From Streptomyces sp. NRRL S-350 (GTDB lineage: Bacteria; Actinomycetota; Actinomycetes; Streptomycetales; Streptomycetaceae): a DNA stretch of 64,000 nt. Every line of letters starts with the position of its first letter. Positions within the stretch are counted from its first letter, which is position 1. The notes below the pieces were generated by a model. It worked only from the letters and a program-made list of their open reading frames with translations. It ran no database searches and was not told the origin of the DNA. The position numbers and the translations under genes are program-made. The stretch lies in assembly GCF_000719705.1 (NCBI RefSeq), contig NZ_JOHO01000001.1:62001-126000 (forward strand). The letters run 5' to 3'. This document shows positions 32,326 to 41,246 of this stretch, in pieces.

Positions 32326-35065
32326 CGGCTCCCGCCCCACCGGCGGGTCGCACCCCAAGGAGTTCCCGATCAGTACAGCAGCTCTGACCGATCCCGGGTC
32401 GTGGATAGTCCTGCGCGGCCCGGCCACCCCCAAGGCGGTCCGCGACGCGGCCCTGGCGCTCGCTGAACGTCACCGCCTCGTCTGCCACCCGCGCGGGGAC
32501 ACCGCCCTGGCCCTCGGCACCTCGTCCACCGCCGTGCCGCTGGTAACGGTGCGGTGGCAGGCGCTGGCGCCGCAGCCGCCGCGCACCCTCGGCTTCCAGC
32601 TCCCGGCGCCCGCCGCACTCGACATCCTGATCGACTCCGGCCCGGGCGAGGGCGCGCACCTCGCCCGCGAGCTCCACCAGCGCCTGGCCGAGATCGTCCT
32701 GCCCTACACGGCCGCCGAGCTGGACGGCATCCGTACCTCCATGCCGCTGGTGGACCGCTACAGCTCCCCGCACCCGGCGTTCAAGGACTGGGCGCTGCTC
32801 TTTCGCGACCACTACCTCGAGCACTCCGTCGGCTTCCTGCTGGGCATGGAGCGCGCCGGCATCCCGGCGCAGTGGATCTTCGCCCTCGACAAGGGCGACC
32901 GCACCTTCAACCGCGACCGCGTCCACGCCACCTTCCTCGCCCGGGGCTACCGCAGCGACGTCTTGGACAACAGCGCAGTCAACGACCCCGACGCGCACAC
33001 CGCCGAACTGCAACGTGCCACCGTGGCCATCGACGCGTTCATCGACCAAGCCCACGCGGCCGGCCGCCGCGTCCTGGTGGTGGACGACGGCGGTCTGCTG
33101 GCCCGCGGATACGGCGCCACCGGAGCGCCACGCCAGGCCGACGCCGCACTGGAACTGACGGTCAGCGGGATCAAGCGCATCACCGCAGCCGGCCCCCTGG
33201 CCATCCCCGTGCTGAACCTGGCCCGCTCCCAGGTCAAGACCCACCTCGGCTACCGGGAGATCGCCGACTCCTGCCTGCGCCGCCTGCGCGCCATCGTGCC
33301 CGACCGCAAGTTCATCGGCCGCCACGTCCTGCTCCTGGGCCACGGCACCCTCGGCTCGCGCCTGGCCCCGGCGCTGCGCACCCTCGGCTGCCGGGTGGCG
33401 GTCGTCGACACCGACCTGCTCGCGCTGATCGGCGCCGCCGAGGCCGGCTACACCACCCACCGCACCGCCCGCCAAGCCCTCACCGCCGAGGCCCCGTTCC
33501 TGGTGATCGGCACCACGGGAGAGGTCGCCCTCACCGAGGACGACCTGGCGCTGCTGCCCGACGAGGTCCTGCTGGCGCCGTTCGCCACCCGCGACTTCTC
33601 CGCCCTGACCGAGGGGCCACGCCGACAGGACGCCACCGAGATCCCCGGCATCGGCCTGCGCTTGCCCCTGCCCGGCGGGCGGATGGCCACGCTGCTCGGC
33701 AACGGCCGCTCGATGAACCTCTTCGAGGCCGACTCCATCCCCAACCAGGGCTACGACGCCTACCGCGCCGGCACCCTCATCGCCGCCACCGCACTGTGCG
33801 CCGACCCTGCCGGCCTGCCCGCCGGCCTCCACACCGCCCCGGCGGACGAGGCCATCACCGCGGCCAGCCTGCTGGACGCCTACTACGACCTCTACATCGC
33901 CCCGCCGCCCGCCCGCTCACCCGCGGTGCCCCGCCCAAGGCGCCTTCCAGCCCTGACCCGGGCAGCCGTCGTGGGGTACGGCGTTGCCGGGCGCCTGCAC
34001 GCCCAGTTCCTCACCGAACTCGGCGCCACCATGGCGATCATCGATCCCAAGCACCAGGACCTGCCCGCCTCACCGCACACCTTCCGCCACGAAGTCGGCG
34101 AACTGCCCGCCGCCGTGGCGGCCGACATCGGCGTGTGGTCGATCTGCTGCCCGACCGCCGACCACCTCCCGGTTCTGCGCACCATCCTGGCGCGCAACCC
34201 CGCGGCCCGCGTCCTGCTGGAGAAGCCGGCCTGCCAGGGCCACGAGATCGACGCGTTCACCGCCCTGCTGACCGAGCACCCCGACGCCCGCATGATCGTG
34301 AACGACCAGTACCGGCACTCCACCGCGGTACGCGCGTTCACCGACCTCGTCGCCCACCTGGAACCCGGGGCACCGATCGACCGTCTCCAGGTCGTCTTCA
34401 CCAAGGACCGCGGCCCCGACAGCGCCGCAGGACGCTTCGTCGACCGCACCTACGGGGTGCTCGGATACGAGTGGCTGCACATGCTCGCCGTCCTGCGCCA
34501 GATCCTGCCCCCGCGCACCTGGGACGCGTATCTGGCCACCGACCCGGCCGCCGCGGACACCGAACCGACCTGGGACGCACGCCTGTTCGTTCCTGCCCTG
34601 ACCGAGCGCACCACCCTTCCCTCTGAACAGGGCAGCACCGTCCGGCTCTCGCTGACCTCTTCCATCCTCGGTCCCTGTCCCGCTGACGACACCACGCCCT
34701 CGCCCCGACCGCCTTGGCGCCAGGGCCTGCGCACGGCCGACGACCGGTACCGGCACGTCACGGCCCACGCCGGAGCAACCCGGTTCACCCTGCACCTCGA
34801 CCCGGTCACCGCCCCCGGCGGCTGGCAACTTGAGCGCAACCACCACCGCATCACCGCCGTCCGCGACGGCCGGATCGTTCACGACGAGGCCTTGCACGAC
34901 TCGCCCCTGAAGACGTCCGTCCACCACGCGGTCACCGCACTGCTCGCCGACACGCCACCGCCTGCACCCGACCTGGCCCCGCTGCGGCGCATCGCCGCTC
35001 TCGCGGAAACACTGCGCTCCCGGGCGCCCCAGCACCTTGCGGCCTCGCGTCCGGCCACCGCGTAG
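32297..35065 (+). CDS. Fusion: adenosylhomocysteinase-like domain plus Gfo/Idh/MocA oxidoreductase (922 aa)
   Basis: GTG 32297 overlaps the kinase gene by 29 bases; GAGG lies nine bases upstream. Residues about 190-480 follow the order of S-adenosylhomocysteine hydrolase: a VLNLARSQVKTHLGY helix-strand, GRHVLLLGHGTLGS Rossmann motif (341-354), VAVVDTD, then a TTGEVAL turn. Residues about 555-880 are a Gfo/Idh/MocA dehydrogenase: AAVVGYGVAG (from 555), SICCPTADH, and LLEKPA (near 641). Both halves bind dinucleotide. I know no described enzyme with this pair. It may oxidise and reduce one substrate in sequence, but that is inference. SAHH catalytic residues need an alignment. Confidence 0.8.
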   Translation: MKRPRSTVVDGSRPTGGSHPKEFPISTAALTDPGSWIVLRGPATPKAVRDAALALAERHRLVCHPRGDTALALGTSSTAVPLVTVRWQALAPQPPRTLGFQLPAPAALDILIDSGPGEGAHLARELHQRLAEIVLPYTAAELDGIRTSMPLVDRYSSPHPAFKDWALLFRDHYLEHSVGFLLGMERAGIPAQWIFALDKGDRTFNRDRVHATFLARGYRSDVLDNSAVNDPDAHTAELQRATVAIDAFIDQAHAAGRRVLVVDDGGLLARGYGATGAPRQADAALELTVSGIKRITAAGPLAIPVLNLARSQVKTHLGYREIADSCLRRLRAIVPDRKFIGRHVLLLGHGTLGSRLAPALRTLGCRVAVVDTDLLALIGAAEAGYTTHRTARQALTAEAPFLVIGTTGEVALTEDDLALLPDEVLLAPFATRDFSALTEGPRRQDATEIPGIGLRLPLPGGRMATLLGNGRSMNLFEADSIPNQGYDAYRAGTLIAATALCADPAGLPAGLHTAPADEAITAASLLDAYYDLYIAPPPARSPAVPRPRRLPALTRAAVVGYGVAGRLHAQFLTELGATMAIIDPKHQDLPASPHTFRHEVGELPAAVAADIGVWSICCPTADHLPVLRTILARNPAARVLLEKPACQGHEIDAFTALLTEHPDARMIVNDQYRHSTAVRAFTDLVAHLEPGAPIDRLQVVFTKDRGPDSAAGRFVDRTYGVLGYEWLHMLAVLRQILPPRTWDAYLATDPAAADTEPTWDARLFVPALTERTTLPSEQGSTVRLSLTSSILGPCPADDTTPSPRPPWRQGLRTADDRYRHVTAHAGATRFTLHLDPVTAPGGWQLERNHHRITAVRDGRIVHDEALHDSPLKTSVHHAVTALLADTPPPAPDLAPLRRIAALAETLRSRAPQHLAASRPATA

Positions 35066-35154
35066 ACGTCCCGCCGCCTCAGTGCCGGCCGGGCGACGAG
35101 TCCCTGCCCGTCCGCCAGCCCGTGCCGCCGTGGAACCGCTCGGAAGGAGTTCCT

Positions 35155-36363
35155 GTGCTCCACACGCTCACCGTTGCCGCTGGCCACCGGACGGTGACCA
35201 TCCGGTCCGACACCCGGACCGTGACCGACTGGGCCGAGCGCTACTTCGGCTCCTCCTGGACAGCCACGCCCGGCACGGGCGGCACCGGCCCTCTGGTCAC
35301 CGCCACCGACGATCCCCACCGCAGCCGCAGTACAGCGGAAGTTCCTGACCCGGCCGACCTGACCGAGGAGGCCGTCTTCGCCCGCGAGCGAATCCGCTAC
35401 ACCCGCCATCCCAACGGCGCGGTGACCGCCCGGACCCTGACCACCCCCGTCCTGCACTACCGCTACACCCCCGCCGAACAGCGCCTCGACATCGCCGCGA
35501 GCAGCCCTCTCGCACCCACCGCCGCCTCCGACCGGCCCACCCGGCTGGCGACGTCCGTCACCCGCTTCACCCGCGAACTCATGCGCGCCCAGCTCATCGC
35601 CGACGGCTGGGTCCTCCTCCACGCCTCCGCCACCGTCCTCGCCAACGGCACCGCCGTCCTGGCCCTCGGAGACTCCGGCGCCGGCAAGACCACCACCGCC
35701 CTCACCCTCGCCACCGACGGCTGCGCGCTCCTGGCCAACGACTGCTGCTTCGCCCGGCTCAACACCGCAGGGGAACTCGTTCTCCTGCCGTGGCCGTCGG
35801 CGGCCGCCATCGGCCTCGGTCTCCTCGAGGCGCTCGCCTGGACCGGCATCGCCGGGGCTCACCTCGCCGACGGCGAGTCACCGCACCCCACCCAGCACCA
35901 GCAGGTCACCGAAGCCCTGATCGCCGGACACCCCTCGCCCATGCGGACGCAGGCGGGTCGCGAGCTCAAGGCCCACATCTGGCCCGAGCAGCTCTCCCGC
36001 TGGTTCCACCTGACGCAGGCCACCACCGCGGTGGCGACCGCCGCCCTCCTGCCCCGCGTCAATCCGTCCGCCGGTGGCGCACCGCGGATCAGTACGGAGC
36101 GCGGTACCGGGATCACCCCCTCCGTCTTCGTCACCTCCGACGGGGCCGAGCGCTACCCGGACCTGTTCGGGTTCACCGACGGAAGCACCAATGGCAACTC
36201 CGCAGCCCGTTCCGCCGTGATCACACACCTGAACACTCTGCCCAGGTACGCCGTCGACCTCGGTCACGACCATGCGGCGAACACCAGCTTCCTCATGACG
36301 CTGGCTTCCCACCTCGCGCCACACCCACGCTCGCGCGGAGAAGCTCCTGCCGCCGACCGATGA
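35155..36363 (+). CDS. HprK-type P-loop protein 3 (402 aa)
   Basis: GTG 35155 has GGAAGGAG six bases upstream. The core has LLHASATVL (about 154-162), Walker A GDSGAGKTT (172-180) and LLANDCCF (about 190-197), the same three-step pattern as the two copies at 27.5-29.5 kb. The N-terminal 140 residues are a beta-rich domain with a TRFTRELMRAQL helix leading into the core, and the C-terminal 170 are helical. Unlike the others, this copy carries the full GxSGxGKTT P-loop, so it is the best candidate for an active kinase. Separated from the fusion gene by 89 bases. Confidence 0.8.
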   Translation: MLHTLTVAAGHRTVTIRSDTRTVTDWAERYFGSSWTATPGTGGTGPLVTATDDPHRSRSTAEVPDPADLTEEAVFARERIRYTRHPNGAVTARTLTTPVLHYRYTPAEQRLDIAASSPLAPTAASDRPTRLATSVTRFTRELMRAQLIADGWVLLHASATVLANGTAVLALGDSGAGKTTTALTLATDGCALLANDCCFARLNTAGELVLLPWPSAAAIGLGLLEALAWTGIAGAHLADGESPHPTQHQQVTEALIAGHPSPMRTQAGRELKAHIWPEQLSRWFHLTQATTAVATAALLPRVNPSAGGAPRISTERGTGITPSVFVTSDGAERYPDLFGFTDGSTNGNSAARSAVITHLNTLPRYAVDLGHDHAANTSFLMTLASHLAPHPRSRGEAPAADR

Positions 36364-36421
36364 CCACAACTCGCCTCAGACCACGAACTGACCCACCACA
36401 ACCCCCAGGAAGAAGCCACCC

Positions 36422-36859
36422 ATGAAGGAGCGCGTCCGCGCCATCCTGCTCACCGCCGTCGGCACCATGCTGGTGATCAACCGCATCCGCCCCGGCATCC
36501 CTGCCTACCAGGTCCTCGTCGGCGGCGGCGTCGAGCCCGAGGACGCCAGCCTGGAGACCGCACTGCTGCGGGAGATCCGCGAGGAGATCGCCGGCGAAGC
36601 CGTCGACCTGCGCCCGTTCTGCCAGCTGGAGACCGACAAGGGCGAGACCGAGCACGTCTACCTCGCCCGAATCGCCGTCTGGAACTTCGACGACCGCACC
36701 GGCCCGGAGTTCTCCCGCGACGACCGCGGCGAGTACCTGCTCGAGGAGGTCCCGCTCACCGTCGAGGCCGTCGAAGCACTGAACCTGCTGCCGCCCCAGA
36801 TCAAGGACGAGCTGCTCAACGCGATCCGCGCAGGAACCCTCACCACCCCCGTGGCGTAG
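36422..36859 (+). CDS. Nudix hydrolase-like protein (145 aa)
   Basis: Last gene of the unit. The Nudix box region GGGVEPEDASLETALLREI...EEIAG matches Gx5Ex7REUxEExGU except that the first Glu is Ala; the REIREE metal ligands remain. Nudix enzymes cleave nucleoside diphosphates linked to another moiety, so it may release or proofread an activated intermediate of the pathway. The ATG at 36422 has AGGAAG eight bases upstream. A strong terminator follows. Confidence 0.85.
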   Translation: MKERVRAILLTAVGTMLVINRIRPGIPAYQVLVGGGVEPEDASLETALLREIREEIAGEAVDLRPFCQLETDKGETEHVYLARIAVWNFDDRTGPEFSRDDRGEYLLEEVPLTVEAVEALNLLPPQIKDELLNAIRAGTLTTPVA

Positions 36860-36913
36860 CCCGCCAACGCCATGACGGGGACGACCGTGCGGCTCGGCGA
36901 GACCAGCAAGCTC

Positions 36914-36951
36914 GTCGTACCGCGGGCAACCGAGGCTGCCCGCGGTACGAC
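36914..36951 (+). terminator. Perfect 15-bp stem terminator
   Basis: GTCGTACCGCGGGCA (36914-36928), eight-base loop, exact complement (36937-36951). It lies 55 bases after the Nudix stop and marks the end of the eight-gene unit. Confidence 0.85.
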
Positions 36952-37101
36952 AGACTGGCCCGCGGGGGTCCGACACCCCACTGAGCTCGGCTCCCCCCGG
37001 TGCTGCTCCTCATCCTCGGAGTAGACCGTTCCCGAGAGTGGGGTGAGGCCGGCCGCGACGACCCGCTCCGTGAGCCGAAACTGGTGCGGTTGAATGGGTA
37101 C

Positions 37102-38034
37102 ATGACCGCCGAGGCCGCCGAGATGACCCGTGCAATCACCGTGGCCGCTGAGGTGCGCGCAGCCATCCCCGATCCCCACTGGAACAAGCTCTGTGCGGCA
37201 TTCGAGTTCGCTCCCTACCAACGCTGCACCGAGTGCGGCAAGACGATCGACCTGCGCGTCGAAGCTGCCAACCTGATCGTCTGCACGCTGACCGACACGG
37301 ACGGCCGCGCCAGCTACCTCCTGGCCCATCTGCTGTGCGCGCCCTCACAGGCCACCGCCCTGACCAGCGTGGAGCGCGATCGCGCCGACGAGCGATGGTT
37401 CGGCCAGCCGGTCGGGCACGGGTTCTCGTTCTTCGAGGCAGTCCCCATGAGCGACGGCGGCGAGCGGCTGGTGCTCCTCGTCGAACTCCAGACGACCGAC
37501 GTCGTTTTCAGTGAGAGCGCCGGAGGCGAGCTCACTGCCCGAAGCGGCGTCCTTGAAGCCCTGACCGGAGAAGACGGCTTCGCATACCTGGCAGTCGAGA
37601 CCGGCCTGACGGACCTGCCGCGAGTACCGGATTGGAAGATCCTCCTCACACCGGAGGGCGATCTGAGTGCGATCCTCGGGGTACCTGGCCGGAACTCCGT
37701 CTCCAGCGGCGGAGTCTTCCTTGCATCAGGCGGCGCGGGCGAACCCGACCCCGTCCTTGCAGGACGTCTGACCGATGGGAGCAACGTGATCCTCTTGGTC
37801 GTGCCCCCCGCGACGTTCGGACTGCCCGAGATCCCGGAGTACTCCGAGGACCCAGCTGACCTGACGCCGGCCGTACTGACCAGTTTGATCATGAATGCCG
37901 CCGGCCTGGCGGCGAGGGAGGACCCGGCCGTTCCGCTGACCGACCGGAAGGTGTTCCATCGCGCGCTTGCCGACAGAAGGATCGTCGGAGGTCAGGTCGA
38001 GATCTCTCGTCCTGACCTCCCCGGAATTTCCTGA
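37102..38034 (+). CDS. Protein of unknown function with Cys cluster (310 aa)
   Basis: ATG 37102 is chosen where codon bias begins; no RBS is seen. A CTEC pair (about residues 43-46) followed by two later Cys (in VCTLT and LLCAP, about 62 and 78) could form a zinc site at the N-terminus. The rest alternates strands and Asp/Gly turns and has no membrane segment. Family unknown. It stands alone after the terminator at 36914 and before a convergent gene. Confidence 0.7.
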   Translation: MTAEAAEMTRAITVAAEVRAAIPDPHWNKLCAAFEFAPYQRCTECGKTIDLRVEAANLIVCTLTDTDGRASYLLAHLLCAPSQATALTSVERDRADERWFGQPVGHGFSFFEAVPMSDGGERLVLLVELQTTDVVFSESAGGELTARSGVLEALTGEDGFAYLAVETGLTDLPRVPDWKILLTPEGDLSAILGVPGRNSVSSGGVFLASGGAGEPDPVLAGRLTDGSNVILLVVPPATFGLPEIPEYSEDPADLTPAVLTSLIMNAAGLAAREDPAVPLTDRKVFHRALADRRIVGGQVEISRPDLPGIS

Positions 38035-38165
38035 GTGCCGCAGTGCGTCCGGACCCCAGCAACCCGCATCGGAGGACGGGGGATGACTCTCCTCACCAGA
38101 CTTCAACCGCCTGCCACGCACGCTGTCGGTCGTCTCCGCCCCCACGTGGAGTCCGCTCCTCGCGG

Positions 38166-38684
38166 CTAGATCGCCATGGACGTGCCGTCATCGGGATCGT
38201 CGAGCCACTCAACGGTCAGCGCCACACGCCAGGCTTCCGCCATCTCGGACATCAGGCGTTCACCGAACTCGACCGTCTCGAAGTGGTTGATCTTCTGGGC
38301 CTGCTGCGCGCCCTGTTCGGCCATCACCCGCTTGAGCTCATCCAGCAACCCCGGGACCTGGTCGTCCCTGAGCCCCTTAGCGCGGCCCGATCGGATGGTG
38401 TGGACCGCCACACCGTAGACGGCCATCTTCGCCTTCAGATCGGGCGGGGTGACATCGTTGGCGCGCAGCGTTGTATTGCCGATCTCCAACTGCATCAGCG
38501 CCTGGTCCTCCCACAGCCGCAGCAGCTGGTGCGGTGAAAGGACCTCCTGACCAGCGAGCAGGAGCGCGCCGTCGAAGGTGACCTTGGTCGTGCCGTCCTG
38601 TTCCACCGTCCAGGAGCACTGGGATCCCGTGGCCGACACGGTACGGGGGGCGGACTCGGCAGGCAGACGAGCTGATCGTGTCAT
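38166..38684 (-). CDS. Protein of unknown function (172 aa)
   Basis: ATG 38684 is taken as the start; upstream GTG/ATG codons (to 38717) are possible and no clear RBS is visible. The protein starts with a beta segment (CSWTVEQDGTTKVTFDG), then becomes helical, with a stretch from about 90 to 140 that may form a coiled coil. It is acidic at the C-terminus. Nothing in the sequence identifies a family or partner. Confidence 0.65.
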   Translation of the reverse strand: MTRSARLPAESAPRTVSATGSQCSWTVEQDGTTKVTFDGALLLAGQEVLSPHQLLRLWEDQALMQLEIGNTTLRANDVTPPDLKAKMAVYGVAVHTIRSGRAKGLRDDQVPGLLDELKRVMAEQGAQQAQKINHFETVEFGERLMSEMAEAWRVALTVEWLDDPDDGTSMAI

Positions 38685-38688
38685 GCGT

Positions 38689-38925
38689 TCATTTTGCACG
38701 CATGTCCCCACGCCCATCCCCCAATCGGCCGTGATGCCAGGCGAAATCGTCTTGGCCTCTGGTGCGTTTGGCTGCCGAGCAGTACGGCTCAGGGTGGACA
38801 GTCGCGGCGCGGGCGCGCACCTCGGCGACGGCCTCGCGCTGGGCCCGGTCGGCAGGGATCAGCGAAGGACTCACGGGCAACGCACTTCGGTGAGGCACAC
38901 CGTCCACGATGGGGTACAGGCTCAC
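38689..38925 (-). CDS. Possible small gene or gene remnant (78 aa)
   Basis: A GTG-initiated frame with moderate codon bias, immediately upstream of the previous gene and on the same strand. It reads like part of a soluble protein (SLYPIVDGVPHRSALPVS) but has no RBS. It could be the C-terminal remnant of a lost gene. Low confidence. Confidence 0.3.
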   Translation of the reverse strand: MSLYPIVDGVPHRSALPVSPSLIPADRAQREAVAEVRARAATVHPEPYCSAAKRTRGQDDFAWHHGRLGDGRGDMRAK

Positions 38926-39100
38926 ACCGACAGAGGAGTGGCCGAACAGAGAAATGGCCGCAGGCCATCCGGTGTTCCGCGAGCCTCGGCTGTCCCACGG
39001 CGGTGACCAAACGGTGCGGGCCGGCCACTGGAACGTGAGGCGGCAGTGACCACCCCGACAGGTGAGGCCATGCCCGTATTCTCCTGTTCCTGGGGTCGGA

Positions 39101-39964
39101 TCAGCGCTTCCGCTTCGGCCGACGCTTGGGCTGGACTCGCTTGCCCACGGGCCGGACCATGGGAGTCGTCGTCCTGGTGTTGGTAGCCGCCGTGGCCTGC
39201 AGGATGGTAAGGAGCTTGGCCTTCAGCTCTTGGCGCTGTTCGGGGGTGGTCGCGTCCGTCGGCGTCTCGAGGAGGTGGGTCTTGAGGACGGCGAGCATGT
39301 CCCACTCCCATGGGCCGCGTTGCCGAGGAGCGGGGATGAGGCGGGCGTAGTCCTCGTCGTACAAGTCGGCGAGCAGGGCGAGGGCGTCGGCGTCGCTGAT
39401 CTTATTGACCTGTTCGCGGTCCGGGGCGCCGGTGGCGGTGCTCTCCGCCTGACGGGCCTGTTGCAGCAGCATCAGCCGGATGTTCTCCAGGGTAGCCATG
39501 CGGCCGCCGGCCCCGCCGCACAGCCATGCCGCTGCTGCCGCTGCGATGACGAAGTCGACGGGGCCGCCGTCTTTGCCACCGGAGAGGTCCATCGGCTCTG
39601 TGCCTGAGGGGAACTCGGCGATCTTGGCCAGTCCCTGCGTGCGGTACTTCTCGGGCGTGAGCCGTTCGACGATGTCACGAGCGCCTTCGGCCACCACCTC
39701 GTTGGGCAGGGGGCCTCGCTCCTCGATGGCGGTGAAGGCGTCGTTGACGATCCGCAGGGCTTCCTTGGTGGCGAACTCGTAGCGGGGCATCGGGTATGCG
39801 GCCCGGCCGGGATCGTCGTCCCAACTGCCGATGCGCTCGACCAGGGCTGCGAACGTGTCCGGCTCTTCGTCGATCAACGCGATGATGGCGCGCATGGCCA
39901 TGCCGCTCATGCGGCCCATCCGCTCGACGATCGGTCGTGGAAGCTGGCCCATCAGATCGTTCAC
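39101..39964 (-). CDS. Protein of unknown function (287 aa)
   Basis: GTG 39964 follows a run of G (GGGGGGGCGGAA). The protein is mostly helical, with a 40-residue central stretch around DFVIAAAAAAWLCGGAGGRM that is hydrophobic enough to be a buried helix or a membrane segment, and ends with a strongly basic tail (KRVQPKRRPKRKR) that could bind nucleic acid. I do not recognise a family. It is on the same strand as the Nudix and 2H genes upstream (40-42 kb). Confidence 0.7.
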   Translation of the reverse strand: MNDLMGQLPRPIVERMGRMSGMAMRAIIALIDEEPDTFAALVERIGSWDDDPGRAAYPMPRYEFATKEALRIVNDAFTAIEERGPLPNEVVAEGARDIVERLTPEKYRTQGLAKIAEFPSGTEPMDLSGGKDGGPVDFVIAAAAAAWLCGGAGGRMATLENIRLMLLQQARQAESTATGAPDREQVNKISDADALALLADLYDEDYARLIPAPRQRGPWEWDMLAVLKTHLLETPTDATTPEQRQELKAKLLTILQATAATNTRTTTPMVRPVGKRVQPKRRPKRKR

Positions 39965-40056
39965 GTTTCCGCCCCCCCTGGTGGCGTCGGCTGGCACGGG
40001 CCGACGCTATCAGTGGCCGGCCGGGCACATCCCGTGGATGACGGAAGTGATCTTGG

Positions 40057-41226
40057 CTATCGCATGGGCTGCACGGTCTGGAGGATGACGGACAGCGTCG
40101 TCCAGTCCACGGCATGGGGACCGTCGGGGCGCAGGAGGTCGGCGAGGCGGGCGACTTCCACGTGGGTGCGCTCCGTCTCCTCGGCGTTGCCGTGGCTGGT
40201 GGTGTCGGCCCGTAGCTGCGCGAGCTCGTGGGCGCTGAGTTCGACGGCGTATGCGGTCAGGGTGTGGGCGGACAGGGTGCCGGCCGCCTGGCGGGTGCCG
40301 ACGAGGTGGAGTCGGGCCGGGGAGAGGGGCAGGCCGGTCTCCTCGGTGAACTCCGCCGCTGCCGTGAGCCGGGGGTCGCCGGGCTTGGCGCTGGATCCTC
40401 CGGGGACTTCGCGGATGTAGGCGTCCGGGGTGCGGGCGGGGGAGCGGAACTCGCGGACGAGCACGACCTCGGTGTCGCCCCAGCGGGCCGCGGGCCGGTA
40501 GGCGACGACGCTGGTGATGTCGGGCCTGCCCAGGACGACTTCGTTGTCCTTCACGCGGTCCTCGGCCGCGACGTGGATGCGGGCGGCGTACGCCCAGAGC
40601 AGGACGTGGGACCGGTGGGGGCCGACGCGGAAGGTCCAGGAGATCCGGCCGCCGAGCAGAGTGTTGCCGGCGTGCTCCTGGGCGGCGAGCCAGGCGCGGA
40701 AGGAAGGGGTTCGCCATAGCAGGAGCGGGACATCGCGCTGTCCGCCGCCGCGAGGGGCGCCGGGGCCGATGCGGTCCAGGGCCAGGGTGATGGCCTGGGG
40801 CAGGGTCTCGGCGGTGGGGACTTTGAGATTCTCGGCGAGGAGGTGCAGACGTCGGCTGGCGGCGTCTGTGCCGTCGGGGCAGCTGAGGACGGATCGGCCG
40901 TCATCCAGGTCGTGTTCGGGCCAGCCTTCGGCCGCCGGGCCGGACTGGGGGTACCAGTGGACGATCTCGTCGGCACGGGCGCGCTGCGTGCGGTCCCATG
41001 CCAACCGGCTCTCGGCGTCCAGGTGGGGGGTGCCGCCGCGGGGGTGGGGGAGGAGCACGACGAGGGTGCCGGGCCGGCGCCACTGGAGGGTCGCTTCGTT
41101 GAGGGCCAGTCGGGACGACTCCGGATCGAGTGGGGCGCCGGTCAGGTAGAGGCTGGCTGTGTAGATCTCGGGCGGCTCCTCCCCGGCGTAGACGGGCTGC
41201 ACGTCGCTGGGGGCACTCACGGGCAC
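40057..41226 (-). CDS. Fusion: nucleoside 2-deoxyribosyltransferase-like domain plus Nudix (389 aa)
   Basis: GTG 41226 has GGAAGGA about ten bases upstream. Residues 15-90 match my memory of the nucleoside 2-deoxyribosyltransferase-like family: a first strand [20 protein letters not shown], then the helix [19 protein letters not shown] middle region (about 120-220) is unassigned. Residues 240-385 are a Nudix fold with box [11 protein letters not shown]...AEFTEETGL; the first Glu and the Arg of the signature are replaced by Gly and Ala, so activity may differ. Pairing base exchange/hydrolysis with Nudix suggests nucleotide clean-up or salvage. The first-domain name is less certain than the second. 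Confidence 0.7.
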
Positions 41227-41246
41227 TCGGTGTTTCCTTCCGGTGC

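Noticed and set aside
27558..36859. Lasso-peptide cluster, suggested by HprK homologues
   Set aside because: No asparagine-synthetase-like cyclase, no transglutaminase-like protease, no PqqD-like protein and no precursor peptide were found.
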